From the NCBI GenBank assembly GCA_040385525.1, contig JAZKHE010000006.1, forward strand, positions 62,001-126,000: a stretch of 64,000 bases of DNA, in the 5' to 3' direction. Both the position numbers and the translations under genes were made by a program. Below the pieces are notes generated by a model. The model was not told where the DNA came from. It saw only the letters and a program-made list of their open reading frames with translations, and made no database searches. Within the stretch, counting starts at the first letter, position 1; each line of letters opens with the position of its first letter. Positions 24,831-35,447 of this stretch are shown here, in pieces. This stretch comes from JAZKHE01 sp040385525 (GTDB taxonomy: Bacteria; Bacteroidota; Bacteroidia; UBA4408).

Positions 24831-26777
24831 TTACTTATCAAATGAGGCTAACCGTTCCTCTATTTCTTTGTTAATCATATTAGCAAACTCTTCGGGGCTA
24901 AACGAACCTAAGTCGCCATCGCCTTGCTTACGCACCGATACTTTGTTTTCTGCTACTTCCTTTTCGCCAATAATAAGCATGTAAGGAATTTTCATTAACT
25001 CGGTATCACGAATTTTTTTACCAATTTTCTCGTTTCGGTCATCAACGAAGCCACGAATATCGGAATTATTTAGCAAATTCAAAATATTTTTTGCGTGGTC
25101 GTTGTATTTATCGCTAATTGGTAGTATTGCAATTTGCTCTGGAGTTAACCACAAAGGGAATTTGCCTGCGCAATGCTCAATTAACACCGCCACAAAACGC
25201 TCTAACGAACCAAATGGCGCACGGTGAATCATTACTGGGCGATGTTTTTCGTTGTCGGCACCTGTGTATTCTAACTGAAAACGCTCTGGTAAGTTGTAAT
25301 CTACCTGAATTGTACCCAATTGCCATTTTCTGCCAATGGCATCACGTACCATAAAATCTAATTTTGGCCCATAAAATGCAGCTTCTCCTGTTTCTACAAC
25401 TGTTTTTAAACCTTTGTTTTTAGCGGCTAAAATAATTGCATTTTCGGCTTTTTCCCAGTTTTCGTCGGTACCAATGTATTTGGTTTTATTTTCTGGATCA
25501 CGTAATGATACCTGAGCAGTAAAGTTTTGAAAATCTAAAGCTTTAAACACATACAACACCAAATCAATTACTTTTTCAAATTCTTCTTGCACTTGATCGG
25601 GACGAACAAATAAATGTGCATCATCTTGCGTAAATCCTCGTACACGAGTTAAACCGTGCAATTCGCCCGCTTGCTCGTAACGATAAACTGTACCGAATTC
25701 TGCATAACGAACTGGTAAATCTTTGTAGGAGCGAGGTTTGCTTTTGTAAATTTCGCAATGGTGCGGACAGTTCATTGGTTTTAAAAAGAACTCTTCGCCT
25801 TCGTGCGGTGTTTTTATAGGCTGAAAAGAATCTGCGCCATATTTTTCGTAGTGACCAGATGTTATGTATAATTCTTTGTTACCAATATGTGGCGTAATTA
25901 CTGGTAAATAACCAGCTTTTACTTGCGCTTTCTTTAAAAAATTCTCTAAACGTTCGCGCAAAGCAGCACCTTTAGGCAACCATAATGGCAAACCTTGACC
26001 TACCTTTTCGCTAAACGTAAACAGCTCTAACTCTTTGCCTAACTTACGGTGATCACGTTTTTTAGCTTCTTCTAACAAAGCCAAATAATCGGTAAGTTCT
26101 TTTTGTTTAGGAAAAGTAATTGCGTAAACACGCGTTAACTGTTTGTTTTTTTCGTTGCCTCTCCAATACGCACCAGCCACACTCATTACCTTTGCTGCTT
26201 TTATAAAGCCAGTATCAGGAATATGCGGACCACGACATAAATCGGTAAAATTACCTTGCTCATAAAAAGTGATGCTTCCATCAGCTAAATCTTGCAGTAA
26301 CTCAAGTTTGTATTGATCGTTCTTTTTTGTGAAATACTCAATAGCTTCGGCTTTGCTAACTTCCTTACGGATATAAGGATTTTTTTGCTGTGCTAACTCA
26401 AGCATTTTATCTTCAATTCGCTTAAAATCGTCAGGACCAATAGTTTTATCGCCTAAGTCGATGTCGTAGTAAAAGCCATTTTCAATTGGCGGACCAATTC
26501 CTAGCTTTACTTCAGGATAAATACTTTCTAAGGCTTCTGCTAATAAATGCGCAGACGAGTGCCATAAAGTTGATTTTCCTTCGTCGTCGTTCCAGGTTAA
26601 TAAATTTAGCGAGGCATCAGAATCTATAGGGCGTGTAGCGTCCCAAACTTCTCCGTTTACTTTTGCTGCTAATACATTTCTTGCTAATCCTTCGCTGATT
26701 GAAAGCGCTACTTGATGCGCTGTTGTGCCTTTTGCGAACTCTTTAACGGCACCATCGGGTAAAGTTATTTTTATCAT
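24831..26777 (-). CDS. thrS: Threonine--tRNA ligase
   Basis: A 648-residue class II synthetase of normal length: TGS domain (residues 1-62, ITLPDGAVKEFAKGTTAHQV), the HxxxH editing domain with HSSAHLLAEAL, then the catalytic core with the zinc cysteine in FFLKPMNCPHHCEIY (about residue 340), RYAEFGTVYRYEQAGELHGL and RGFTQDDAHLF, and a C-terminal anticodon-binding domain (IAILPISDKYNDHAKNILNL). It charges tRNA-Thr in the cytosol. First gene of thrS-infC-rpmI-rplT; a TAnnTTTG box precedes it. Confidence 0.98.
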   Translation of the reverse strand: MIKITLPDGAVKEFAKGTTAHQVALSISEGLARNVLAAKVNGEVWDATRPIDSDASLNLLTWNDDEGKSTLWHSSAHLLAEALESIYPEVKLGIGPPIENGFYYDIDLGDKTIGPDDFKRIEDKMLELAQQKNPYIRKEVSKAEAIEYFTKKNDQYKLELLQDLADGSITFYEQGNFTDLCRGPHIPDTGFIKAAKVMSVAGAYWRGNEKNKQLTRVYAITFPKQKELTDYLALLEEAKKRDHRKLGKELELFTFSEKVGQGLPLWLPKGAALRERLENFLKKAQVKAGYLPVITPHIGNKELYITSGHYEKYGADSFQPIKTPHEGEEFFLKPMNCPHHCEIYKSKPRSYKDLPVRYAEFGTVYRYEQAGELHGLTRVRGFTQDDAHLFVRPDQVQEEFEKVIDLVLYVFKALDFQNFTAQVSLRDPENKTKYIGTDENWEKAENAIILAAKNKGLKTVVETGEAAFYGPKLDFMVRDAIGRKWQLGTIQVDYNLPERFQLEYTGADNEKHRPVMIHRAPFGSLERFVAVLIEHCAGKFPLWLTPEQIAILPISDKYNDHAKNILNLLNNSDIRGFVDDRNEKIGKKIRDTELMKIPYMLIIGEKEVAENKVSVRKQGDGDLGSFSPEEFANMINKEIEERLASFDK

Positions 26778-26822
26778 AATTTGTTTTCTCCCTTACGAGC
26801 GAGAGCTTTTTAGTTTAGTGTG

Positions 26823-26830
26823 CAAAGATA
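26823..26830 (-). promoter_or_regulatory. -7 box of the thrS promoter
   Basis: tatctttg on the minus strand (26830-26823), an exact TAnnTTTG, 46 bp before the thrS start codon. No clear TTTG -33 element is seen. The implied leader is about 40 bases with no obvious T-box-like structure. Confidence 0.5.
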
Positions 26831-26975
26831 TTGTTTTTTTTTTATTTTATTGGTTTACAGTTTACTGTTTTCGGTTTATAGTTTTTGGATTAGATTTTAA
26901 GTTGGCAAATTGCAGATTGACAGATTATGAATTAGTTTGATTAGATCTTACAAGTTTTTTTAGAATAAAACTATA

Positions 26976-27008
26976 AAAAAAATCCTCGAAAATTTCGAGG
27001 ATTTTTTA
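26976..27008 (-). terminator. Terminator after the giant repeat protein gene
   Basis: Stem aatcctcga.. / ..tcgaggatt (26981-26991 with 26993-27003) with A-tract and T-tract on the two sides. It lies 24 bp after the stop of the 27032 gene and before the thrS promoter region. Bases 26850-26945 between them hold a loose repeat of gtttacagttta-like words and no gene. Confidence 0.88.
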
Positions 27009-27031
27009 GCTATTTAGCTTATACTTTTGTT

Positions 27032-30000
27032 TTAGTTTTTTATTAATTTAAAACGTTGTGATTTCCCATCTTGATTTATTTCTACGAAATAAAAACCGTT
27101 TGCTTCTTTGGATAAATTAATATTAATTATTGAAGCATTTTCGATGTGATTTTCACTAATTATTTGGCCAGTAACAGTTGTAATTTTAATGTCAGCACCA
27201 ATTAAAGAACTAGTAGCACTTATCGTAAATAATCCATTGTTTGGATTAGGATAAATACTGATACTATTTTTATTAATAGTATTTGATTCTACGCTCAATA
27301 ATTTATCTTTCAGAACAATTACATCGCCTTGATTTTGCACATTTATTACAAAACCAGTATTGTCGATTAGTTTAACATTAGATAAATTAATGTTTAAATC
27401 ATTAGCTCCGCTAATAACGTCTTTTGTTTTGAAATGAAATTCTCCAATTTCTCCATTACCCGAAACGTTAGTGTGATTTTTTCTTGTAACGGCAACATGT
27501 GTTACTGAGTTTAAATACTGATCTTTTTGAAACGTAATTAAATTTGTATTTACATCGCCTAACCAGATATTGTTAAATGATACGTAACAAGAATTTTCTT
27601 TAATGTATTGAGAATCGTAATTAATGCTAAAAGCAATACCATACACATTATTCGCGGGAATTGAAACGTCACCTAAATAAATTTTAGCTACAACATAAGC
27701 ATCATTAACAATTGTATCCGAATCAAATTGAAGTGAAAAAACAGGGTCACTATCAGTAGATTTCGAAAAATCAGATTTAGAATGTGTTTGTCCGTAGTTT
27801 AAATATATCGCTAAAGTATCATCATCATTAATAATTCCATTGCCATCGCAATCGGAATGTTTATAATCTACTCCGCTACTATTTTGTAACCAGTTTAAAG
27901 ATGGCTGCGCTATCCAATTATTGTTTGCTGCATTACGTGTATAACTTGTTGCGCCATACGCTAAACCAATATTTAAGATATCAAAATTATCAGCAACAAA
28001 GTCATCGTTTGCATCGCCCGGCCAAACAGGGCTACAAGGGTCAATAGTTAAATTAATTGTAATTGTAGAATCGCAACCAACAGCATTTGGTATTATTTGC
28101 GTGTAAGTGTTACTTGCTGTGTAGGTTTGTGCGTTAAGTGTATAACTACTGCATGCAACTGCATTTATGGTAGATGCAGTGCTGTTTTTTATAGTTAAAT
28201 TTAAAATATCAACGCTCGCGCATCCGTTTGCATTGGTATAATTGTATGTGTAAATTCCGCTTGTTGTATATGTTGTTGCGTTCCACACATAATTGTTACA
28301 TTGTGAAATGGTTGTTATTGAATTAGTTATTGGAGCCACTGAAAAAGTGATTATTGGTATAGTAGCTGTTTGATTATAGTTACCACATTGGTCTGATATA
28401 AATATTGCATTTTGCGTAAGTGTGAGCGTATAAATTCCTAAAGCGGTTAAGGGCGGCTCAAATTTTACTGAAGCATTAGTAACATAAGTGTTGTTATTAG
28501 AATTTGTACAATTCGGACTGATGTAATTTAGTTCAACATTATGCAATCCATCAGGACCTGTTATGGTAAAGTAATTAACATCAAGATTACCACATAATAT
28601 AGGTTCTGAAAAATTAATAACGACGTTACTATCACCACAACTAGGCGGTATTAGACTTGTAATAGTTGGGCTTTGTGTATCTATATAGGTAGCTGTGCCA
28701 CCAAGATAAATATCGTAACCATCGATATTTTGTGTATAATTACTTACATATAAAACGAATTTTCTACCAGCTGCTAAAGTTAAAGCAGATTCAAATTCGG
28801 ATCCTGTTATTGTAGATGATATACCGGTATTGCCATTTGCTGCTGCTACAGAGCCTGAATAATTACAACTTACTTCTAAAGTCGGATTATTAAATATATC
28901 AGCGCAAGTAGCATTTGTTAAATCAAACAATGCCCAATCGTAATCTGTTGAGTTTGTAAGAGGATCAATTGTAAACTCAAAAGTACCAGATGATTGAACT
29001 TTAAATGAATACCAAAATCCATTTTTTTCACCTTGCATCAAACAACTTGAACCTCCAATTTCTTCATCGTATGGTGAACAACCTTCTCCTGAAGCAGCCT
29101 GAGATTCAAAATAATGATTATTGCAAATGGGTTGTGCAGCAATACAATCTAATTTTGGAGTTCCTTGAGGATTATTAATAATTAAGTTTAATTTATCAGC
29201 ACTTGGGCAACCGTTAGCGTTAGTATAATTATATGTGTAAACTCCACTTGTAGTGTAAGTTGTTGCGTGCCATAAATAGCTACCGCATGCTGAAATGGTT
29301 TGATTATTGTGAGTACCATTATCTATGGTTAAATTCAAAGTATCTGCACTTAAACAACCTAAACCATTTGTATAAGTATAAATTTTTGTTCCTCCAACTG
29401 TATACGTATTACCATGCCATACATAACTATTGCAAGCTATTTGACTAGTAACATTATATGTATTGCTAATGGTTAGATATAAAGTATCAAGACTTGCACA
29501 ACTATTAGTATTACTGTAGCTATAAGTATAAATTCCACTAGCAGTATATGCAGTTCCATGCCATGTGTAACTATTACAAGCAGAAGTAATTTCTGCGTTG
29601 TGAGTGCTATTGTTTATAGTTAAATGCAAAGTATCAACACTTGCACATCCATTTGTGTTGTTGTAACTATATGTGTAAACTCCGCTTGTGGTGTATGTTG
29701 TAGCGTGCCAGCCATAATTATTACATGCAGTAATAGTTTCTGAATTGTGTGAGCTATAATTAATTGTTAAATGTAAAGTATCAACACTTGCACAAGCGTT
29801 TGAATTAGTATATCCATATGTGTATACTCCGCTCGTGGTGTATGTTGTAGCGTGCCACTCATAATTAGTACATTCAGTTATAGTTTCTGAATTGTATGAG
29901 CTGAGTATGGTTAAATTTAAATTTAAAATACTATCACAGCCTAATGTTGTAGTACCTACAACTTGTGAATAATTGCCACTTGTAGTATAAGTAGAGGTAT

Positions 30001-33000
30001 TTAACACAAAACTATTACATGCTACTATTATACTATCCTTATATACAGGGTAACATATATAAGTTTCGATTAAAGAACCACTAGGATATGATCCATTAAC
30101 TCCGATAAAATCGATTTTTTTTGTGCTTGTTTCAGACTGAATATCATATTCGTAGAGCACACCTAAGTTTGCATTACCTCCAGATTTTGTTAAGCCGTAT
30201 AGTTTGCGATTTCTTGCTAATAAAACGTCATTTTGTGACGGTCTTGAACCATTAATGCCATTAAAAATATTTTTTGCATTAACTGTATTTGCAGCAATAT
30301 TATATGCAAACAAAACACCTAAACCAGTGCCACCTCTATTTGACATTGCATATAGATTTCCATAAGCTGCATCTTCAACGAAGCTGCCATAATTCTCCAT
30401 CATATAACCATTGAAATCGACCTTTTTAGTTGTAATATTTGTAATTGGATCGTGTTCAAATATTATTCCAAAATCGTTTATACCTCCATAGCCTGTCATA
30501 CCATATAATTTGCCATTTTCTGCTTGTACTATGCTACCATAGGCGTATTTGCCTTCACCAGCTGTACCTGAAAAGTTCAGTTTTTTTGAATAAGTGTTAG
30601 TATTCAAATCATATTCATAAAAAACACCACGATCAAATGTGCCTCCGTTGTTAGTTAAGCCGTAAAGTTTTCCGTTTGTAGCTTGAATGAGTTTGCCAAT
30701 AGGGGCTCGGCCATTTGCAACTTGCTCAAAATCTAATTTTTTAATGTAAAGGTTTAATAAGGGGTCATATTCAAAAAGTACACCTGAATTATAAGTGCCA
30801 CCAGCACTGGCAACACCATAGAGCTTACCATTAGTAGCTTGTAATAGAGCTCCATTTGCCCAAGATCCATTAACTAAACCATTAAAATCTATTTTTTTTG
30901 TAAATACGTTAGTTTTAGGATTGTACTCAAACAAAGTTCCCATGTTATTTGAGCCACCACCAGTGGTTACACCATAAAAGTTACCATTTGTCGCTTGCAT
31001 AAGACTTCCGTTTGGCCCGCTACCACTTGCTGCTCCATCGAATGAAAAAACTACCGTATGATTGTTTCCAATACCATCTGTTTTAAAAATTGTTCCTAAA
31101 TTGTTTGCTCCTCCGATGTTGGTCATGCCCCAAAGTTCCGCTGGGATTGGAGAGCATACTTTTGGGTTTATTGTTAAATGTAATGTGTTAATATTACTGC
31201 AACCATAGGTATTAGTATAAGTTTGAGTATAAATACCGCTTTTTGTATAAGTATTGCTGCCTAAGGTATATGCGGTGCATGAGATAATAGTTGTATCAGT
31301 ATATTTTGGATAGCAAACACTAGCTTCTATCAAATTTCCGTATGGATACCAACCTGTGTTATTATCAAAATATATCAAATTAGTGAGTGTTTGAGAAGTA
31401 ATATCATACCTGAACATTCTTCCCTTATTGATGTTTCCTCCTGAAGACAGGCCGTATAATTTACCATTGCTGGCCTCTAAAAGACTACCATAGGCAAAGA
31501 AATTGTCATTGTAATCTTCAGAATATGTATTATTAAGCGGATCAAATTCAAATAATTTTGATTTAAAATAACCGACCACATAATCGTCTCCATCACTATC
31601 GCCTGTTGTAAGTCCATATAACTTTCCATTATTAGCTTCAATAAGGTCTCCATTCGGATGGAGTCCAACATTAACACCGAATATTTCATGCTTTGTAATA
31701 AGTTGGTTGTTACTTATATTAAATTCAAAAATAGTACCTGGACCACGGCAATTATTACTTCCTCCATTTTTAGTCAAGCCATAAAGCTTTCCATTAGTGC
31801 TTTGCATAAGACCACCACGAGGGTGTGAGCCGTTACAACCATTAAAATCTATTCTTTTTATATAAACATTTGTATAAGGGTCGTATTCAAAAAGCACTCC
31901 TTTATCGTTTACACCTCCATAACAAGTCATTCCATAAAATTTACCATTGTTTGCTTGCATTAACGAACCGTATGGAGATCTGCCCATTTCTCCATTAAAA
32001 TGAAATTTTATGGAGAAGGAGTTGGAAATAGGGTCGTATTCAAAAATAACACCTTTATTAAAACTTCCTCCTTCGGTAGTTAAACCGTAGAGTTTTCCGT
32101 TTGTTGCTTGTACAAGATTTCCGTAAGGGTATGCGCCTGTATATGTACTATTGAACTGAATTTTAGTAGTAACAACTCTAGATATAGGATCAACTTCGAA
32201 TATGCTTCCATGGCCGTTTATTCCTCCTTTTAGTGTCATACCATAGATTTTTCCGTCTAAAGTTTGAGTAAGGCTTCCATGTGGCTCACCTAAGAAAGAA
32301 TTATTATTAACATGGCTAAAGTTATTGTTAAAATCAATTTTAAAAATTCCACTGTTACTATATTGACCGTAACTTGTCATTCCAAAAAGTTCAGTAACAG
32401 GCTCATTAAAAGTGATATAACTTATTGTTAAATTTAAGGTATCAACTTTAGAACAGCCGCTTGGGTAGTTAAAAATATATGTGCCGCTCGTGTTGTATGT
32501 TGTACCATGCCATTTATAACTGTTATACGCATTTACAGTTTGTGAAGAGTTTGTGGCATCAATTATGTTCAAATGTAAGGTATCAACACTAAAGCAACCA
32601 TTTGTATTGGTATAGCTGTATGTATATATGCCGCTTGTATTATAATTAGAGCCATTCCACAAATAATTAGCACAAGTTTCAATAGTTTCTGCATTGTAAG
32701 TGTTGTTTATTGTTAAATGCAATGTGTCTGAGCTTGTACAACCATTTGCATTTGCATAACTATAAACATAAGTTCCATTTTTGTTATATACAGTACCATT
32801 CCATAAATAATTATTGCAAGCGTTAATATTTTGAGAATTGTGGGTGCTGCTGTAGGTTGTAATAGTTAAATTTAATGTATCTATATTTTGACAATTATAC
32901 TGGTTAAGATAACTGTAAGTGTAGATTCCGCTTGTAGTGTATATTGAATCGTGCCACGAATAACTATTACATTCAGTAATAGTTGAGGTATTGTACGATG

Positions 33001-35224
33001 GCAAACATTCACCAGCAATTAGTCGGGTTATGTTGTTTTTTCCTAGATTGTTAAATGAATTAAAAAGCCCACCAATAATTATTTTATCATCAGATTGAGA
33101 AGCCAATGTGTAAATATTAATGTCAGGACCTTTACCAACGTTAAATGTATTGTCAATTGTACCATCATTATTTAATCTTAAAACTCGGTTCGTTGGAACG
33201 GCATCATATGTTGTATAATTTCCCGCAATCAATATTTTTCCACTCGCTTGAACTAAAGTAGAGTTGATTTTCCCTGTAATACTTATGTTTCTATAAAAAG
33301 TACCATCTAAACTACCATCAGGATTAATTCTAGCTATTCGATTATTTGCAATACCATTGTAAATACCAAAATTGCCTGTAATAATTACTTTTCCATCATT
33401 TTGCTGAACTAAAGAATGTACAACATTGTTAAACCCTGAACCAATGTTAAAAGTATTATCTAAAGTACCATCCGTATTAAATCTAGCAATATAATTTGAA
33501 AAATTGCCGCCAACAATTACCTTACCATTAGCTTGCATTACTATTGAGTAAATATTATAATTTGAGCTACTGCCAACGTCAAATGTATTGTCAATTGTTC
33601 CATCGTTATTTAATCTTGTAATGCCTCTTGCGGCTATTCCATTGTAACCATTAAATTTACCTGCAATTAATATTTTTCCATCATTTTGAACAAGAATAGA
33701 ACGTACTGTGTCATTTGCTCCTGTACCAATTAAAAATGTATTATCAATACTTCCATTTGGGTTAAGCCTACATATTCTGTTAGTATTAGTTCCATTAAAA
33801 GTAGTAAAGTTACCTCCTATTAATATTTTACCATCATTCTGCAATACTATTGAAAAAATGGTATTGTTTGCAGCAGAACCAGCTGTAAATGTACTATCTA
33901 TACTACCATTTACATTTAACCTAGCAATTTTGTTTATCGAGCTACCATTGTAAGATGTAAAATCGCCTCCAATTATAATTTTTCCATCAGACTGAACGGC
34001 TGATGTGTAAACAATGTCATTTGCCCCCGTTATTCCTAGATGAAATGTATTGTCGGCACTACCATCAGTATTTAAAATCTTTAAATAACCTCTAGAAAAA
34101 ACTTCGTTGCCAGAAATAATTATTTTTCCGGATGTTAATATGTTAACTGAATTTTTTGTACTGCTCGGATCACTATTACTATAAGAATTGTCTTTAGTTC
34201 CATCAGAATTGAGTCTGCATAAACCACGGCCAGTATAACTTCCTCCATAGGTTGTGAAATTACCAATAATAATTACTTTATTATCTGCTTGTATTTTAAT
34301 TGAGGAGACACTGTTATTAGTACCGGTGCCAATAGTAAAAGTATTGTCAATGCTACCATCTGTATTAAGTCGTAAAATGCGATTTTTTGTGATACTATTA
34401 TACACAGTAAAACTGCCTCCAATCAATATTTTACCATCAAACTGTATAGCAATGGAGTTAACAACATTGTTAGAGCCTGTACCTGAACTAAATGAATTGT
34501 CTATGTTTCCATCTATATCTAATCTTATAATACGGTTTTTTGTTACACCATTATAAGTTGTAAAGTTTCCTCCAATAATTATTTTCCCATCAGTTTGCAA
34601 AGCTATTCTGTTGATAGTGCCGTTTGCTTTTGTACCAGATGTAAAAGTGGTATCTAAAGTACCATTTGGGTTAAGACGGGTAATTCTATTTGCAGTAATA
34701 CCATTGTAGATAGTAAAATCTCCACCAATTAAAATTTTGCCATCAGCCTGAATAGCTATTGAATAAATTGTGTTATTGCAACCTGTTCCAATTAAAAAAG
34801 TACTGTCGATGCTTCCATCAATATTAAGACGTGCAATTCGGTTTGTTAAGACAATGCCATTATATAGAGTGAAACTTCCACCAATTAGTATTTTTCCATC
34901 AGACTGTATTGCAATACAATTAACAGTGCTATTAAAGCCTTTGCCAACATTAAAGCTATTGTCAAAACTACCATCAATATTAATTCTACCTATACAATCG
35001 GCACCCATGCCATTGTAGTTAGTAAAAATCCCGCCAATTAGTATTTTTTCATCAGCTTGTAAAGCAGTAACATTTATATTGCCATATATTTTATAGCCTT
35101 TATCTATACTATTAAACGTAGTATCCAGTTCACCAGGAATTAGTTGGGCACTTACCTTTTGTGCAAATAAGAGATTAAAAAATAAAAGGGATATGTATAA
35201 AAAATTGGAAATATTTTTTTTCAT
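27032..35224 (-). CDS. Giant secreted repeat protein with T9SS type A sorting domain
   Basis: About 2730 residues; ATG 35224 is chosen because it begins a clean signal peptide (MKKNISNFLYISLLFFNLLF). Order: 14 delta-60 repeats (35100-33030, core QxDGKILIGGxFTxYNG); 4 copies of a 40-45 residue two-cysteine repeat; 7 GloVer-type repeats (32390-31330, core LYGLTxxGGxxxxGxxFEYDP); 1 cysteine repeat; 7 more GloVer repeats (31140-30060); 6 cysteine repeats; a 160-residue beta-sandwich-like domain (29150-28680); an Ig-like domain; 2 cysteine repeats; a dockerin-like pair of Ca-binding loops (28030-27790, WPGDANDDFVADNFDILNIG); a cohesin-like domain; and a sorting domain (SIYPNPNNGLFTISA...). Exported by T9SS to the surface; a structural or binding role is inferred. 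Confidence 0.9.
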   Translation of the reverse strand: MKKNISNFLYISLLFFNLLFAQKVSAQLIPGELDTTFNSIDKGYKIYGNINVTALQADEKILIGGIFTNYNGMGADCIGRINIDGSFDNSFNVGKGFNSTVNCIAIQSDGKILIGGSFTLYNGIVLTNRIARLNIDGSIDSTFLIGTGCNNTIYSIAIQADGKILIGGDFTIYNGITANRITRLNPNGTLDTTFTSGTKANGTINRIALQTDGKIIIGGNFTTYNGVTKNRIIRLDIDGNIDNSFSSGTGSNNVVNSIAIQFDGKILIGGSFTVYNSITKNRILRLNTDGSIDNTFTIGTGTNNSVSSIKIQADNKVIIIGNFTTYGGSYTGRGLCRLNSDGTKDNSYSNSDPSSTKNSVNILTSGKIIISGNEVFSRGYLKILNTDGSADNTFHLGITGANDIVYTSAVQSDGKIIIGGDFTSYNGSSINKIARLNVNGSIDSTFTAGSAANNTIFSIVLQNDGKILIGGNFTTFNGTNTNRICRLNPNGSIDNTFLIGTGANDTVRSILVQNDGKILIAGKFNGYNGIAARGITRLNNDGTIDNTFDVGSSSNYNIYSIVMQANGKVIVGGNFSNYIARFNTDGTLDNTFNIGSGFNNVVHSLVQQNDGKVIITGNFGIYNGIANNRIARINPDGSLDGTFYRNISITGKINSTLVQASGKILIAGNYTTYDAVPTNRVLRLNNDGTIDNTFNVGKGPDINIYTLASQSDDKIIIGGLFNSFNNLGKNNITRLIAGECLPSYNTSTITECNSYSWHDSIYTTSGIYTYSYLNQYNCQNIDTLNLTITTYSSTHNSQNINACNNYLWNGTVYNKNGTYVYSYANANGCTSSDTLHLTINNTYNAETIETCANYLWNGSNYNTSGIYTYSYTNTNGCFSVDTLHLNIIDATNSSQTVNAYNSYKWHGTTYNTSGTYIFNYPSGCSKVDTLNLTISYITFNEPVTELFGMTSYGQYSNSGIFKIDFNNNFSHVNNNSFLGEPHGSLTQTLDGKIYGMTLKGGINGHGSIFEVDPISRVVTTKIQFNSTYTGAYPYGNLVQATNGKLYGLTTEGGSFNKGVIFEYDPISNSFSIKFHFNGEMGRSPYGSLMQANNGKFYGMTCYGGVNDKGVLFEYDPYTNVYIKRIDFNGCNGSHPRGGLMQSTNGKLYGLTKNGGSNNCRGPGTIFEFNISNNQLITKHEIFGVNVGLHPNGDLIEANNGKLYGLTTGDSDGDDYVVGYFKSKLFEFDPLNNTYSEDYNDNFFAYGSLLEASNGKLYGLSSGGNINKGRMFRYDITSQTLTNLIYFDNNTGWYPYGNLIEASVCYPKYTDTTIISCTAYTLGSNTYTKSGIYTQTYTNTYGCSNINTLHLTINPKVCSPIPAELWGMTNIGGANNLGTIFKTDGIGNNHTVVFSFDGAASGSGPNGSLMQATNGNFYGVTTGGGSNNMGTLFEYNPKTNVFTKKIDFNGLVNGSWANGALLQATNGKLYGVASAGGTYNSGVLFEYDPLLNLYIKKLDFEQVANGRAPIGKLIQATNGKLYGLTNNGGTFDRGVFYEYDLNTNTYSKKLNFSGTAGEGKYAYGSIVQAENGKLYGMTGYGGINDFGIIFEHDPITNITTKKVDFNGYMMENYGSFVEDAAYGNLYAMSNRGGTGLGVLFAYNIAANTVNAKNIFNGINGSRPSQNDVLLARNRKLYGLTKSGGNANLGVLYEYDIQSETSTKKIDFIGVNGSYPSGSLIETYICYPVYKDSIIVACNSFVLNTSTYTTSGNYSQVVGTTTLGCDSILNLNLTILSSYNSETITECTNYEWHATTYTTSGVYTYGYTNSNACASVDTLHLTINYSSHNSETITACNNYGWHATTYTTSGVYTYSYNNTNGCASVDTLHLTINNSTHNAEITSACNSYTWHGTAYTASGIYTYSYSNTNSCASLDTLYLTISNTYNVTSQIACNSYVWHGNTYTVGGTKIYTYTNGLGCLSADTLNLTIDNGTHNNQTISACGSYLWHATTYTTSGVYTYNYTNANGCPSADKLNLIINNPQGTPKLDCIAAQPICNNHYFESQAASGEGCSPYDEEIGGSSCLMQGEKNGFWYSFKVQSSGTFEFTIDPLTNSTDYDWALFDLTNATCADIFNNPTLEVSCNYSGSVAAANGNTGISSTITGSEFESALTLAAGRKFVLYVSNYTQNIDGYDIYLGGTATYIDTQSPTITSLIPPSCGDSNVVINFSEPILCGNLDVNYFTITGPDGLHNVELNYISPNCTNSNNNTYVTNASVKFEPPLTALGIYTLTLTQNAIFISDQCGNYNQTATIPIITFSVAPITNSITTISQCNNYVWNATTYTTSGIYTYNYTNANGCASVDILNLTIKNSTASTINAVACSSYTLNAQTYTASNTYTQIIPNAVGCDSTITINLTIDPCSPVWPGDANDDFVADNFDILNIGLAYGATSYTRNAANNNWIAQPSLNWLQNSSGVDYKHSDCDGNGIINDDDTLAIYLNYGQTHSKSDFSKSTDSDPVFSLQFDSDTIVNDAYVVAKIYLGDVSIPANNVYGIAFSINYDSQYIKENSCYVSFNNIWLGDVNTNLITFQKDQYLNSVTHVAVTRKNHTNVSGNGEIGEFHFKTKDVISGANDLNINLSNVKLIDNTGFVINVQNQGDVIVLKDKLLSVESNTINKNSISIYPNPNNGLFTISATSSLIGADIKITTVTGQIISENHIENASIININLSKEANGFYFVEINQDGKSQRFKLIKN

Positions 35225-35415
35225 ATTAGGAGGTTTTCTAAAAGTACGCATGGTAAAAATAGCAAAATGTTTTAATTCTAAAAACATTTTGAGGTGTTTT
35301 ATTTTAAATATTATCCATGTTTAATTAAAAAACATCTTGTTTATTAATTTTTTAAGTTAACGTTTAAGTGTTAATAAACTGTTGTGTAAGTTGTTAAATA
35401 ATAGATGTGGTTTGT

Positions 35416-35423
35416 TATTTTTG
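35416..35423 (+). promoter_or_regulatory. -7 box of the beta-lactamase-like gene promoter
   Basis: tatttttg, an exact TAnnTTTG, 25 bp before the ATG at 35448. Only an imperfect -33 element (gttg near 35390) is visible. Confidence 0.4.
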
Positions 35424-35447
35424 TAATTATTGTTTAAATTAGTTGTA

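Noticed and set aside
28180..33010. Dense short DNA repeats that could suggest a CRISPR array
   Set aside because: The period is 120-135 bp and follows the cysteine repeats of the protein; units diverge as coding sequence does and there are no constant repeats with unique spacers.
33708..35018. Several plus-strand open frames opposite the giant gene
   Set aside because: They repeat with the delta-60 period and mirror the coding frame on the other strand; no start signals or family resemblance.
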